NCBI GenBank assembly: GCA_026874595.1
Contig: CM049317.1
Coordinates: 16,663,382-16,727,381 of the forward strand
Direction of reading: 5' to 3'
DNA length: 64,000 nt
From: Sipunculus nudus
Lineage: Eukaryota > Annelida > Sipuncula > Golfingiida > Sipunculidae
In this document: positions 23,413 to 34,699 of the stretch, piece after piece
Position numbering within the stretch: the stretch's first letter is position 1
Layout of the letters: every line of letters starts with the position of its first letter
Position numbers and translations under genes: made by a program
The notes under the pieces: model-generated
What the model was told of the DNA's origin: nothing
What the model saw: only the letters and a program-made list of their open reading frames with translations
Databases searched by the model: none

Positions 23413-26113
23413 ATGGGTATCAAATATCATCTTCTTTACATAGCCATGATTGTCTGTTATGGAATCAAGGCTGCCGCTTCTGGTGAGTAGTTACAGGATC
23501 CATACAATATTCATGTACATGTTTCAATTTTATCATTTTTTTTCGCAAAGCAGAAACAGACACACCTTTGAATGCATAAACCAATATTTACTAGCTATAG
23601 TAGACGATAAATCGACTCATTTAGAAGAATGCCGAAAGGAGTAGAAAACTGCGTTTTTGTAAAATTGTTTATATATTCGATACTGAGGCTGCATATTGTC
23701 TTATGTTTGCATAGTTCTTATTGAGGCCCTCCACTGCCCTGTTATTCATTATTGAGGCTCCGTTTTACGGTCTGTTTGTATATTTCGGTAATGAGGTTCC
23801 CAATTGCGGTCTGTTTGTATTATTCGTTACTGAAGTTTCGTATTGCGTTCTGTTTGTAAAATATAATATTAAGGCTCCGTATTACGTTTGGTATGTATAT
23901 TACGATAGTTAAGGTTATAATACCGATAAGAAAATTAGCCAAACGCCATCTTATTAAATAAAACATAATATCTTCATAGTATCCCTGTTTATAAAATCAT
24001 TTCCATGAGTAATCATTTCATCATAAGTAAATGGTTATTTGGTGCATGGAATTGTTAATATTGATACGATATACAGATGCTGATAAAGAGATGATACTCA
24101 GGAAAACTGAGCTGATATCAGACATGTACCTCTCCAAGGATCCCGCTAAGTATTTTGACAAGGTTTGTCACCCTGAAGTTTTCATCATGCCCCCGGGAGC
24201 TCCAACTGTACACGGAAAATGTAAGTACATCTCGGACTGCTTATTAATAAAAAAATCATCTACATGTCAATTGACGGGTACACAAGTCGTTGCCAGAAAC
24301 CCCTCTATGTCAACCATTCGGACATGGCACGTCATAAATCTGGCAGGTTACTGTGTTCTTGCGTAATTTGGAAGGAGGTTGTAATTTTCCATTTTCCCAT
24401 AAACCCCGAGATATTCAAATAAATCTGAAAATTCCGCGGTCTTTTCGCAACACCATTTATCAGAAACTAGACCATCACTGATCACTGGTTTATGAGCAAT
24501 CCTACATCGATTGATAGGACCTACCACTGAGGAAAATTACATAGGAGCAATACCATATTAAAGAGTCACGTTTAAAATGTCTTGCTTTGTAAATTTCACT
24601 ATAAATGTATGCGGTTTATGCCCAAGGCCATAATAAAATCATAATCATCTAACACTCCTTATTTTTTGTAGGTAAATTACATGGTGAATTGTTTCCTTTT
24701 CTTATTACAGTAAAATGGGGAATATTTGCAATTATCATGTGTATAATTATAGAAATCAGGCATGCGACTAAAATTTACCATATTTCGGTTAATAGGCAAG
24801 GTGATTTTTTAAAAATAAGTTTTAAACAAAAACCAACCCCATTGATAATTATCAAGTATACGATTCATAGGGACCATTTGTACCCAGAAATAGATAAGTG
24901 GGGGTTTCTAATGTGTGATACACTTAAATCATAGCTTGCGTTCAAATATTCGGCTCACATAACTAGCTTTTTTCGTGTTTAATTGTCAATACTTTCTTGA
25001 ATAGTCTTTGATGACTTTCCCGGATCCGAAATATGCGATATATTAAGACCAAAATCGATTCTTCATTGTCTCATTCACGAAATGCCCTGAAAATTCAATG
25101 AGATTCCGTTCATGACAGGGGGAGATATTTTATTATCCTCACACATACATACACACACGTACATACAAACACTCGAATGGGGATGCATGCATACCCTACT
25201 AGCGAAAGCGTTACACTCTATTTAAAGGGCAAACACTCCGATAATGTCATATGCAGTCGTTCAGCCTTTTTCAATCTTTATCGCTTTTTTACAATAGTTT
25301 TGGAATTTGGTAGCTACGAAAAATCATGTTAATTCATAAGTAATATTCATATTCAAAAATATTTTACAATGCAAGTTTTTTTTATTATAAACAAGGTTCC
25401 TTTCAACGCTTCTGAGTTGTGCTCTGCGATATCTCTTGTTCACGCTTACCTGACCAAACCACAAGAAATGGTAAAGAAAACATGACCCCCTGAAAATGCT
25501 TTATTTTCAGCTCAGACAATTGGAAAATTCCAAGAGATCGTGCACCAGGTGAAGAAGGTTGACATCTCAGTGGAAGACATTCAAGTATATGGCAATGTAG
25601 CCGTAGTAGTTGAGGGTCGTAATACCACGTTCGAAGATGGCACTACGGTGGTTGGAAAGTGAGTGAAATCGTAATGGAAACAAATTCACTACATTTTCAC
25701 TTTATATTATATCGACGTACTGTTTTTTTATAAGTAAATATCATTAACTTCTTAGAAAACGTTGTAATATGTCACATAATATGTTCTCGTTAAAACAGGA
25801 GCAAAGCAAACTTTATATTTGTTACATATTAATTTTACTTGTCAATTGATCCCAGATAAAAAAAAGTGTGGTTATAGTTACATATTGGACAATCAGGGAT
25901 TTCAAATTATACGGCTTGTATATCATCTTCTCACCAAATACTTACAGTATATTTTAAAGTGTGAAGTCTATGAATAGATTGATTTTTAAGTGCAACATTT
26001 TAAAAAATTTCAATACAGTGTATAATTATTTCATGACTTCATTTTTTAGAGGAATCATGGTGTTCGAAAAGGTGTGGCAACTCCGTTACAGTGCATGGAA
26101 CTCCAACAGTTGA
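23413..26113 (+). CDS. Secreted SnoaL/DUF4440-like (NTF2-fold) protein, intact paralogue B, four exons
   Basis: Coding exons: 23,413-23,482, 24,077-24,220, 25,511-25,658 and 26,050-26,113. All have AG acceptors and GTGAGT or GTAAGT donors, and the phases agree. Together they give 426 nt, 141 residues plus TGA. Residues 1-23 (MGIKYHLLYIAMIVCYGIKA then AAS) form a signal peptide, so the product is likely secreted. The rest fits a SnoaL-like/DUF4440 domain: a first helix with DPAKYFDKV, the motif IMPPGAPTVHG (family pattern of a hydrophobic strand, P-x-G, then G), a helix from QTIGKFQEIV, a strand in GNVAVVVEG, and a C-terminal EKVWQ...WNSNS strand end. NTF2-fold domains of this kind bind small ligands or catalyse isomerase-type steps, but no catalytic set can be named here. 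One NTT sequon lies in exon 3 at the end of the GNVAVVVEG strand. Copies A and C are decayed paralogues; this is the only intact one. Domain assignment rests on pattern, so moderate confidence on function and high on structure. Confidence 0.8.
23680..23930 (+). repeat. Intron 1 minisatellite of copy B
   Basis: Five or six degenerate GAGGCTCCGTATTGCG-type units of about 43 bp, homologous to those at 12,150-12,335. The array therefore predates the gene duplication. Confidence 0.65.
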
Positions 26114-26264
26114 GGAAAGAAAAGTGTATAAAGTCAAGCGCCTGTGTGTGAAACCGACAAAACTATCCAACATAAGGCAACAGCCAACATTGAAATTCTG
26201 TTCAAAATCTGTTTATACTGATCTTCTACTTCTCACATTGTAATATTGGATGGGGTAATTCCCA

Positions 26265-26650
26265 TACAAAACGGGTTGGGCTTTCGTGGTATAGAGGCAT
26301 ATGATTCGTATTCGTTAGATCGTGAGTTCGAATCTCAGCCGAAGTGGTGACATTTTCTTTGCGGTCGGCCCCAACCGGAGTGAGTGCTCTGATAGATTTA
26401 TGGGAAGGCGATGCCCAACGGCCATGTTTCACTCTCTAACGAGTGCGCCCTTCGATTGTTTCTCGGTGGTGTGACCCGGCAATGGCCTTGTTCTCACAAC
26501 AGCGCCAACGGGTGCAGTAGTCACCGGCCCTGGTTAACCCCACGAACTGGGAGGAGGCGTGTGCTACTGCCCTATCTTGTACTCCATAACCGGAATGGAC
26601 TTGTTCAAATGTACATCACTAGTTACTCTTTTGCCTCCGACAAAATATTT
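26265..26650 (+). repeat. tRNA-derived SINE, copy 3 (best preserved)
   Basis: The head has box A (TGGTATAGAGGCATATG, about 26,287) and a near-perfect box B (GAGTTCGAATCTCAGCC, about 26,325). The body is shared with copies 1 and 2 (GGTCGGCCCCAACC, GAGTGAGTGCTCTG, GGGAAGGCGATGCCC, GGTGGTGTGACCCGGCAATG, GGCCCTGGTTAACCC, CATAACCGGAATGGA). It lies about 150 bp downstream of the stop codon of copy B and may fall in its 3' UTR or just beyond; no clear AATAAA precedes it. Confidence 0.8.
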
Positions 26651-26899
26651 TATCAAGGGAGCTGTAGGTCACGGCGCTCAGCTGAATTTGATTATGAGAA
26701 TATTTATTTAAAAAAAGCCTAACATATGGAAATGTGGCAACAGATAGCCTTCCATGTAAACTTTTTGTGCAAGTATTGGTAGCTGAACAAAGTGACTGTA
26801 ACATGCTTGTAAATTATTAAAAGGAAGAAACTGGAGATTAGTTGATCAAAGTATAATAATACACATTATTATACTAATTGAATTTATTACTATAAATGA

Positions 26900-29000
26900 A
26901 ATCAGAGGGTGTTAAAAAATAATCATAATTTTCCATTTTCAAATCAGAATAAGTTTGATATCCATTTGTCATTCCAAACTAGAGTTACTGTGTGAAATCA
27001 AATATGTTGACAGATGGCCCCTATGACCTTGACCTTGTGAACTAAAAAAACAAAAGTTCTTTCATTATTGGCTAGTGAGCATAATGTTGAAGATGGAAGG
27101 TTTGGGATATTTTTTTTCCCTTAAAATGCATCCACAATCTTTTTAAATAAGTGGGCCCTGTGACCTTTGACCAAAAAAATCAAAAGGGGTCTTAGTAAGT
27201 TTGCAACCAATATTTAAGTCCAACCTGGAGTTATCATCTGGAAACAAATATGTTGACAGATGACCCCTGTGACCTTCACCTTTGGTTTATGACCTCAAAA
27301 TAAAAAGCGTTCTTACTTATTAATGGGCTATATATAAATCTATATATAAATATATAAATATATAAGTTTGAAACCAATATGTTCATCCAAACGGGAGTTA
27401 TTAGTCAGAAACAAATATGTGCACAGTTGGCCACTCTGACCTTGATTACAATAGGGCATCCGCTTACTCAGGCGGGGCCCTAATAACACGAAAGGTTTCA
27501 GGACACTCGATGAAACCACAGTGGAAAATGTGATAGTATCAATATAGTTTGGAAGTCTTAAGATAAAGGAAAAAATCTTTAAAAAAATAGAAAAGATACA
27601 GGTGCACCACCAGTCTTAAGGACCTGATGAAATCAGTAATTACCAATAAACAGACCAGGTTTCGGGACACAAGATGAAAGCAAGATCGAGAAACTGACAT
27701 AAATGCTGTCATTTGACGGTCTCCAAAACAGTTAACAAATCTTATAAATCTGAAAAAAATGCAAGTTGCGCTACCAGTTTCTTTAAACTAGTCATGGTCA
27801 ATTATCAAGCCTATATTCAGGGCAAGCAATGCATTAACTGCCAAGACACTGGAGGTTTTTTTGGAGATTTTTGTTTTCCGGGGGGGGGGGGAGGGTATTA
27901 CAAGCCCCGTAGCTCGGAGGATATAGGTCACATTGACCTAATTTCAGGTTTCGAAGAAGACTTTTAATCGACCTCTCTGGATATTCAATTACAGGTTTCT
28001 AGGTCCACCGATTTCATACGTGCCAGTCTAACAGACCGACGAACAGACGGAGGACGAACGCTCATCGATTACTTTAGCTCAGTTGACGTACAGTCAGCTT
28101 AACGAAAAAGGGATAAAAAAGTGCAGTGGTACCACCAGGAAAAAGGCAATCAAAGACTTTTATGAGCAACATATGTTAACAGTGCAAACATTCAAGTTTC
28201 AGAGTTTTGCAAAGGGGAGGGTCAGGCCTGACATATTGGTTTGAAACACTCAAAAAAAGTTTTAGCGGCTCTGATGTTGAAGGGTCCAGATTCCACTGGG
28301 TTTGCTACTGTTCTGCCCATTCTTCAAATATTTATTGTTTTGTATGGATTTCAAATTCGATCCTGCTCAAAGTCAAGAACATTCTGTCTTAAAGGTCATA
28401 ACCACAATTTTTACAAACTGTTGCATCTGACCTATATTAAATCAAGTAGTTAGTAGGGCTTTCAGGAACGCGGAGTTACCGTGTGTGACGCTCGAAATTT
28501 TTACCGTTCTTGGGATTAAAAGCGAGAGTCTGTAGGACCGTGAAGTTTAAAATTTGTCCTTGTCGCATACACTAACCATCGCGATGGATCTCTTATTATA
28601 AACAAAAAGTAAATGACAAAAGATAAAAATACAAATATCCAGAGATTCAACTTTACATAACCGTTCAACATTTCTCACAGATCACCTCTTCTTAGAAATA
28701 TCCAAACTCGGATGAAACCCTCCTGGACTCTTTACATTATCTTTCTGTGAAAGCCCTAACATAAAATATGTTCAATAGAATATAGGGATATTGCTAAAAA
28801 TGTGTTTTAGCTGGAAGTAATGGGAAGGTGCCATGTTCAGATACAAAAAATAAGATGGCGCTACCAGTCTCCTTTTCAAGATAATAAAGCTATCAAAGAT
28901 CTTTGGTCCGACCGATTCCTCAACAGTTTAAGACACCTAATGGATCCCTGATATTTATCAAACATTCACTAATTATACCTTCAGCACACTAATCATTAGT
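26900..29000. repeat. Mosaic of diverged dispersed repeats (GACCTTGACC and GCGCYACCAGTCT types)
   Basis: Recurrent short phrases mark old repeats: GACCTTGACCTTGTGA (27,026), GTGACCTTTGACC (27,160), GTGACCTTCACC (27,268), and the phrase GCRCYACCAGTYT at about 27,608, 27,769 and 28,860. The last is shared with 36.1-37.0 kb. A run AACAGACCGACGAACAGACGG (28,030) is typical of repeat tails in molluscs. No protein-coding capacity recognised. Confidence 0.5.
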
Positions 29001-30360
29001 TACATGGTCCCATTTAAATTAAATCGGTCAAATATCAGAGTCCATACCCAATACATAGCTGTCACATTCGTGCTCGATCTTTCATGATTTTTATGATCAT
29101 GAGCACAACACGATATGCAGTTTCTGTCATCTCATTAAAAATTAAACCCATTCAAAATATAATGTAAAAAACAATTCATCTGGAATACTTCTCTGTTTAA
29201 CCGACCAAAACAGAAAGAAACAACAAACCAACCAATAATGTGCCATAACATGTAACACTCGTGTAACAGTCGTTCATTTCAAGACAAAGATTTGATAATC
29301 AAGTGTACATTTATTGTGCTTCATATCCATATACATGGCACTAAATAAATAAAATACGGAACATGACACATAAGCAAGTATCCTTGTACCCATGTGGAGC
29401 AAGTAAAGAGTAAGTTTATACTAAAATGGTGACACATGGAGGCCACTCTGATCACTCCTTACGAAGGGTTAACTGTAAAATGTCACAGACGCCCGAGGCT
29501 ACTGCTGATGTTGAAGCGTGTTTAACAACTAAACAATATCTACCATGTAACATATGACAGCTACATCAAGTGGCTTTGTTGCAAAATAGACATGGCCTCA
29601 GGTGGAAGCATAATAAAAAAGCAGATTTGCAAACAGTATGTCTCACATTATTTAGTCAATTAAAATGCAGTGAATTTAAAATTGTATACTTTTTTAACTT
29701 TCAAAAAATAGCACCCATATAATGCATGAAATAAGAAATGTTCATCAGACGATGAAACGCTACCCAGCACCGAGGTCCAAACGATTTTCAGGTCCCTCGA
29801 TTATTAAGATGCGCACCATAAACCCTGAATTAAAATCCTGTGAATACAGCGTAAAGTGACAGTGGCAGTGAGCTACTTGATTTAATGATCTAATACTGGT
29901 TTAATATTCATATGTTACATTCATAATTATATATTTGATACTTTAATATAAGAACCACGAACAATTGTAAAATAACATTAGAACAATAAGCCCTTGCATA
30001 ATCAAAGTTGTACCCTCTACTGCGATGTTCCCAGGATATGTATGGTATTTCAAACAATGACTGATCTTAACTGTAGAGGGGTAATTGCATATTAATGACA
30101 TAACATATTTTACATATATATACCACAAGTTGTTAATACAATTATTAACCCACCCAAATGAATTATTATAATCGTAAACTTACATATATTTATATACAGC
30201 CATCAGAATGTGTGCACCTCAATTATAAAACGTTTTACTGTCTGTCCGGTTGAACAGTTGCTGTATCTGGCCTACAATACCGGACCAAATGAATATATTA
30301 ATATAATATTGGAAGATCAGTACGTATATCACGTCACTTAACACAAACAGCGAATAGTAG
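29001..30360. other. AT-rich non-coding DNA
   Basis: Nothing recognised. Confidence 0.45.
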
Positions 30361-30428
30361 GCGCTCGTTGCACAATGCATCACTTCATCTTCCCGATCTT
30401 AACCGCCCGCTCTCTCCTAACGTCCCCT

Positions 30429-30463
30429 TTGACGTAATTCTCCTTGCACGTGAGGTGACGTCA
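30429..30463. promoter_or_regulatory. Cluster of CRE and E-box motifs
   Basis: Within 35 bp lie TTGACGTAA (30,429-30,437, ATF/CREB-like), the E-box CACGTG (30,447-30,452) and a perfect palindromic CRE, TGACGTCA (30,456-30,463). The surrounding 100 bp are richer in C and CpG than the flanks. I see no convincing coding exon to which it belongs. Confidence 0.35.
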
Positions 30464-31727
30464 AAGCCATTTGCGACACCTTTCTATAATTTATTTAGTT
30501 TTTTGAATACTAAAGAAGAACAAACACTTGAAATACTACAAGAAGGATAATATTTCAACAATATTTCAAGGACAATCACCTTATACACATGCAGGTAAAA
30601 ATCAGAAAAGACATCTGCAAGCAAATTAATTAGTAATTAATCACACGATTGCCTTTCCAGGTTTCAACTGGATATTCTGATAAACGATGCTTGTTGATTT
30701 AGGTACACGAATTTGACAACACTATGTTATATGTGTACTGAAACTTATAGTGAATGCATCGGAAGGGAGAATGAAAAGGAAGTGTATTAAGCAAATAGTA
30801 AACACATTGATGATCGTGCATATTGGCAAGCTATGTTCACGGCATATTATTTATACGAATTTGTGTACACTTTTTCTTCTAAGAGACATCGGTTATCTAC
30901 ACTGCAAATATCTTAGTTGTTTACCCTTTTCGTCAAAAACAGACAAAACTACATCAACGAAGAAAGTGTAACCAGTATATTTGTGCCTTCTTATTAATGT
31001 ATTGCCGCCACAATAAGCTCTGGGTCGGAGTAATACTGATGGCAATCTAACACCTAAATCTCACACAATCTTAAGTCTACAGACTGACCCGTTTGAATAC
31101 TTTTTGTTTTAATAAAAGTTTCTGGCACTGAAGGATATAGGCTCATAACCAGACTATCCTATTGAAATGTCCCCACTCCGCAAGAAAGAACCCTTCAGAA
31201 AGACATTGTGGTATACAGTTTAAAAGTTGTTCGACGAACAATCGAGAGCTAGTTTGAGGTGTCAACTGAAATTTTAAAATAATGGTAAACATCAATGAAG
31301 TACAACATGCAGTGAGATAAAGATCTAAAAAAGAATGGGTGCGATTTGGTGGGGGACAAGATGGACCCCCCCCCGACACATACCCTTTCAACCACGGTGA
31401 CACTTGGTTCGAATGATTTGTTACATTGGTTGCTCCACGAAAATCATATTCCATTAGCGTATTAGCTGTTTTCAATGGTGGTAATTCAAAGCAAGTAAAG
31501 CAAGCAGGTCACTGAACCGATGAATTCATGAAATGAATGGACTTTCTAACATATATCTATCAAATAAATTCCTTAAACTATGCTGCAGCACCATTTCTTG
31601 ATACTGTAATAATTCAATGTACTATATTATAATGTATTTAAATCTATATTAATTATACCAAAACGATCCGTATGCAGGATGCAACATGTCGCTAGACTAG
31701 GATTACCGACTATCATGCTTGAACTCC

Positions 31728-32279
31728 TTAAGCTAGAGGCTCCATCTCTGGTTGTGCTCCTGTCGTACTACTTTCTCCATGTGATGCACCTGACTTATGA
31801 TTATGTGCTCTAGTTTGTTCTGCAAATGATACCAATTACATTACCATTTCATCATGGTTGATATGCAATTTCTGGAATAATAATAATTTATTTGATACAT
31901 CACAGTTTCTAAACATTTACACAAGTTAATGCGAAAACAGTTAATATTTTATCTGTATTCATCAGTCCCCTTAATATTACTAATAATTACTAAATATTAC
32001 TAATATATTAATACATCCGTAATTTATAAAACAAAACATTACAACTAGAATATGGACATTCACATCTGCACTGTAATAACCAAAAAAAGCATAAAATCTA
32101 TGATATGTCATATGTTGTTTATGTACTGAATCGCAGAAGAAAAAGAATTTATTTTGAGGAAGCAGAAATTACCAAGAGAATATAATTTTCAAAATCAGAT
32201 CAAATAAACGTTACCTATTTGTTGAGGATTATTAATTGGTCTCAAGCAAGGAGACAATCTTCTAAAATGCAAGGACAAG

Positions 32280-32363
<84 letters not shown>

Positions 32364-33369
32364 CGAAGAGTAGACTAATAGTTCATTTAATTATCTTCTG
32401 AAATTGACGTTACCTGTTTGTCCAGACTTATTTGTTGGATTTACGCAAGAAGATAATCTTCTAAAATGTAAGCACAAGAAATATTTGAACAGAAAACCAA
32501 TAATTCAATTACCGAATGGAGGAGTTAAGTAGTTATTGATATTGTTACTAGAATGCAAATGATCATTTTTTTCTGTTCTTCGAGGTTTGAGTTGACGTCA
32601 TTTTACAATACAAATACATATTACCGTTATGCTCATGTAAGTATATACCATATCTTAAAAACACGCCATTATTCTTAAAATATTGACAGATGCTCATAAG
32701 CATATTAGGAAGAGTGGCTGGTTACACACGTGTTATAAATAACTAGTTGAGTAACAAAATACATAATTCAAATTTACTTTAACTCTTGGGAAACCAATAC
32801 TTTGCATTGTCATAACAAACTATGATACTTACGCCATGCATTCTTTAAGAACTTTCTGTACATCTGCACCTTTCTTGTAAAATACTACGATGAATAGTAG
32901 AGACGTTAACAACAAGGTGACGATTACTGCACACGCTATGTTGCCCCCTCCTGAATTTCATGAAAACGCATTTTAAAAAAGGAAAATATAAGACAGACAT
33001 TTGAAAAAACACTTTAGTATGATATAGAATGATTAACCTTAAAAATACCATGTTAAATTATAAATGTTTTCAAATATTTTCTTACCTACGATACATGGTT
33101 CCACCAAGCAAAACAATAAGGTTAAACGCTTTGTGATAATGCTAGGAAAAGGCCTACAAATATGTCATCACTTTACTGGTAACCAAGACATCCTCATGGT
33201 TATATTTTGTGGTTTTACTCTGGTTTTAATTCAGTTAACATGATCCTGTTACCTGTGGTCTTATCCCTGTGATTTTTCGTTGTGGAATTCAACGATGTGG
33301 TCATTCCTTCAGGTGGCATCACGGAGCTGCCACCTAGTGTTGAAATAGTGAAGGATTCAGTCTCTGTAC
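31728..33369 (-). CDS. Single-pass membrane protein, 3' half (stalk, TM and alternative tail exons)
   Basis: Exons in transcript order: 33,369-33,253 (Ser/Thr-rich stalk containing FTISTLGGSSVMPPEG and NSTTKNH), 32,950-32,833 (transmembrane), then either 32,460-32,414 or 32,261-32,215, then 31,819-31,728 (tail and TAA). All junctions have AG and GTAA(C/G), and the phases agree. The TM exon reads IACAVIVTLLLTSLLFIVVF followed by YKKGADVQKVLKECM: a 20-residue hydrophobic segment with a basic stop-transfer, so the stalk is outside and the tail cytoplasmic. The tail ends GESSTTGAQPEMEPLA. The layout resembles a type I receptor or adhesion protein. The ectodomain exons should lie above 33.4 kb, but I could not find them in the repeats there, so the ligand and family are unknown. 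The start of the stalk exon is uncertain: an acceptor at 33,384 would add LFCEG. Confidence 0.6.
32215..32261 (-). other. Alternative cytoplasmic-tail exon, copy b
   Basis: 47 nt between TTTTAG and GTAACG. With two bases from the TM exon it reads ARLSPCLRPINNPQQI. It is a tandem duplicate of 32,414-32,460 with the same length, phases and donor sequence. Confidence 0.55.
32283..32362. repeat. (TA)n microsatellite
   Basis: About 38 TA units with three interruptions, filling most of the intron between the two 47-nt exons. Confidence 0.95.
32414..32460 (-). other. Alternative cytoplasmic-tail exon, copy a
   Basis: 47 nt between TTTTAG and GTAACG, reading ARLSSCVNPTNKSGQT. Incoming phase is 2 bases and outgoing 1 base, as in copy b, so splicing a to b in one transcript would shift the frame. 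The 152-bp intron between them is largely a (TA)n tract. Confidence 0.55.
33086..33141 (-). other. Possible cassette exon between stalk and TM exons
   Basis: On the minus strand, a good polypyrimidine acceptor (GGCCTTTTCCTAG) and donor (CGTAG then GTAAG) border 56 nt. Spliced after the stalk exon it would read ALSQSV and then stop before the transmembrane segment, giving a soluble form or a decay target. Purely predicted. Confidence 0.25.
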
Positions 33370-33536
33370 CTTCACAGAACAAATCTTGTCAGTCTATTTG
33401 CATATTTTTAAAGCCAGTGATGCTGTGTAAATGATTATTAAGCGTGTATTGGGGCCAATGAACTGAATGAATTATCCGTAACATTATGAAAATCATTGAT
33501 TCATAGTTCTTTATGAACTTATGCCCCAATGGTTTT

Positions 33537-33540
<4 letters not shown>

Positions 33541-33585
<45 letters not shown>
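33541..33585. repeat. (TA)n microsatellite
   Basis: About 22 TA units. Confidence 0.95.
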
Positions 33586-33588
<3 letters not shown>

Positions 33589-33599
33589 CACAAGACTGC

Positions 33600-34240
33600 T
33601 ATGACAGGACAGGGCATGATGAAGTTGGGAATAAAATTAACAACATCCCTATATATAGTATATATCTGGCTCATTTGACATATCCGGAAACGTTAACGGA
33701 CTTATAATTATAGTTTATATTTAAAGAAAATGAATAAACGACATGTTTTACATAATGCTGCTATTTGTAAACCTAGAGTTAGATATATCACACATAAAGT
33801 TAAATCTAGCATATGAAAATTACTGAGAATCATGGTATTAATAATCTCACTATAAAGTTTTATTAAAGAATAAGCGCCATCGTGAACCGTACAAGTAATT
33901 GGGGGACTAGAGGATTAAAATGTGATCACATATTCAAGCAAAATTTATATTAACCAAGGTAACCATGGGAATAAGGGTTTCAGTCGTAATGTGCGAGGTC
34001 AGGATGAGTGTGCGGTTCCTGGGCGTGTTTCTGTTTTGCGTGGTCTAGTTTGGCGTTCCGGTTTATCCAAAGAGAGTTTGGTGTGGCTTAGCTTGTTCAG
34101 CTTTGGTTAATTAATCCGAGCATATCAAAAGAGTTTACATATTTTTTAAATAGCAATATAAAGTCTGTGTTCTATATGAGCTATTTTGTCGTTCTAACTA
34201 CCAGGCAGTTTCTTGAAAACATATAACTAAGACTGTATGA
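33600..34240. other. Non-coding DNA
   Basis: No exon recognised. A + strand stretch at 34,004 reads like a signal peptide (MSVRFLGVFLFCVV) but stops at once. Confidence 0.4.
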
Positions 34241-34244
34241 TGTA

Positions 34245-34345
34245 CAGTCAACCCCGCTTATTGTCATATCGGTGGTGCATGTATAAATTATGATAATAAC
34301 CGGGATGTGACATTATGCGGGCTTCAGCATCCATTTCCTTTGGAG
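34245..34345 (+). mobile_element. pogo/Tigger-type MITE end (one terminus only)
   Basis: TA followed by CAGTCAACCCCGCTTATT and then ATCGG matches the general pattern of pogo-like termini (CAGT-x-x-A-A-C-C-x-C-x-x-T-A). I did not find a convincing opposite end. Confidence 0.35.
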
Positions 34346-34550
34346 TCATAGAAGAAGCGTTATGTCTCAAAAATATTTAATACATCTTCAATAAAAAGGA
34401 GACAGAAACGTTTATGAATATTTTTTTTGCACAACGGCATATCAAATTGCCGCAAAAACTGCCAAATATCCGACTTGCCAACAGAAAGAGACGTAGCGTC
34501 TGGGTTATGAGGTCAAATGTCTAGAAATATGCGGCACAGTTATATGTTTT

Positions 34551-34659
34551 CATACCAGTGTCAACTTTCTTAAGTTTCGCCGCAGTTTTGCGTCACAGTT
34601 ATAACGTTATTTGTTACAAAAGTTGTCATACCAGTGTCAACTTTCTTAAGTTTCGCCGC
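34551..34659. repeat. 33-bp direct repeat, 76 bp apart
   Basis: CATACCAGTGTCAACTTTCT and the following 13 bases occur identically at 34,551-34,583 and 34,627-34,659. Confidence 0.9.
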
Positions 34660-34699
34660 CATTGAGGTTTTTGACCGGGTATCTCTCCAGTGCTCACAA

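Noticed and set aside
26273..26345. Functional tRNA gene
   Set aside because: Box A and box B are present but the acceptor stem does not close, and the sequence continues into a SINE body shared with two other copies.
31143..31475. 110-codon minus-strand frame just downstream of the membrane-protein gene
   Set aside because: No recognisable domain, includes a poly-G/poly-C-derived Gly/Pro run, and no splice link to the gene.
34004..34110. Signal-peptide-like frame MSVRFLGVFLFCVV
   Set aside because: It meets a stop immediately and no donor site or following exon is evident.
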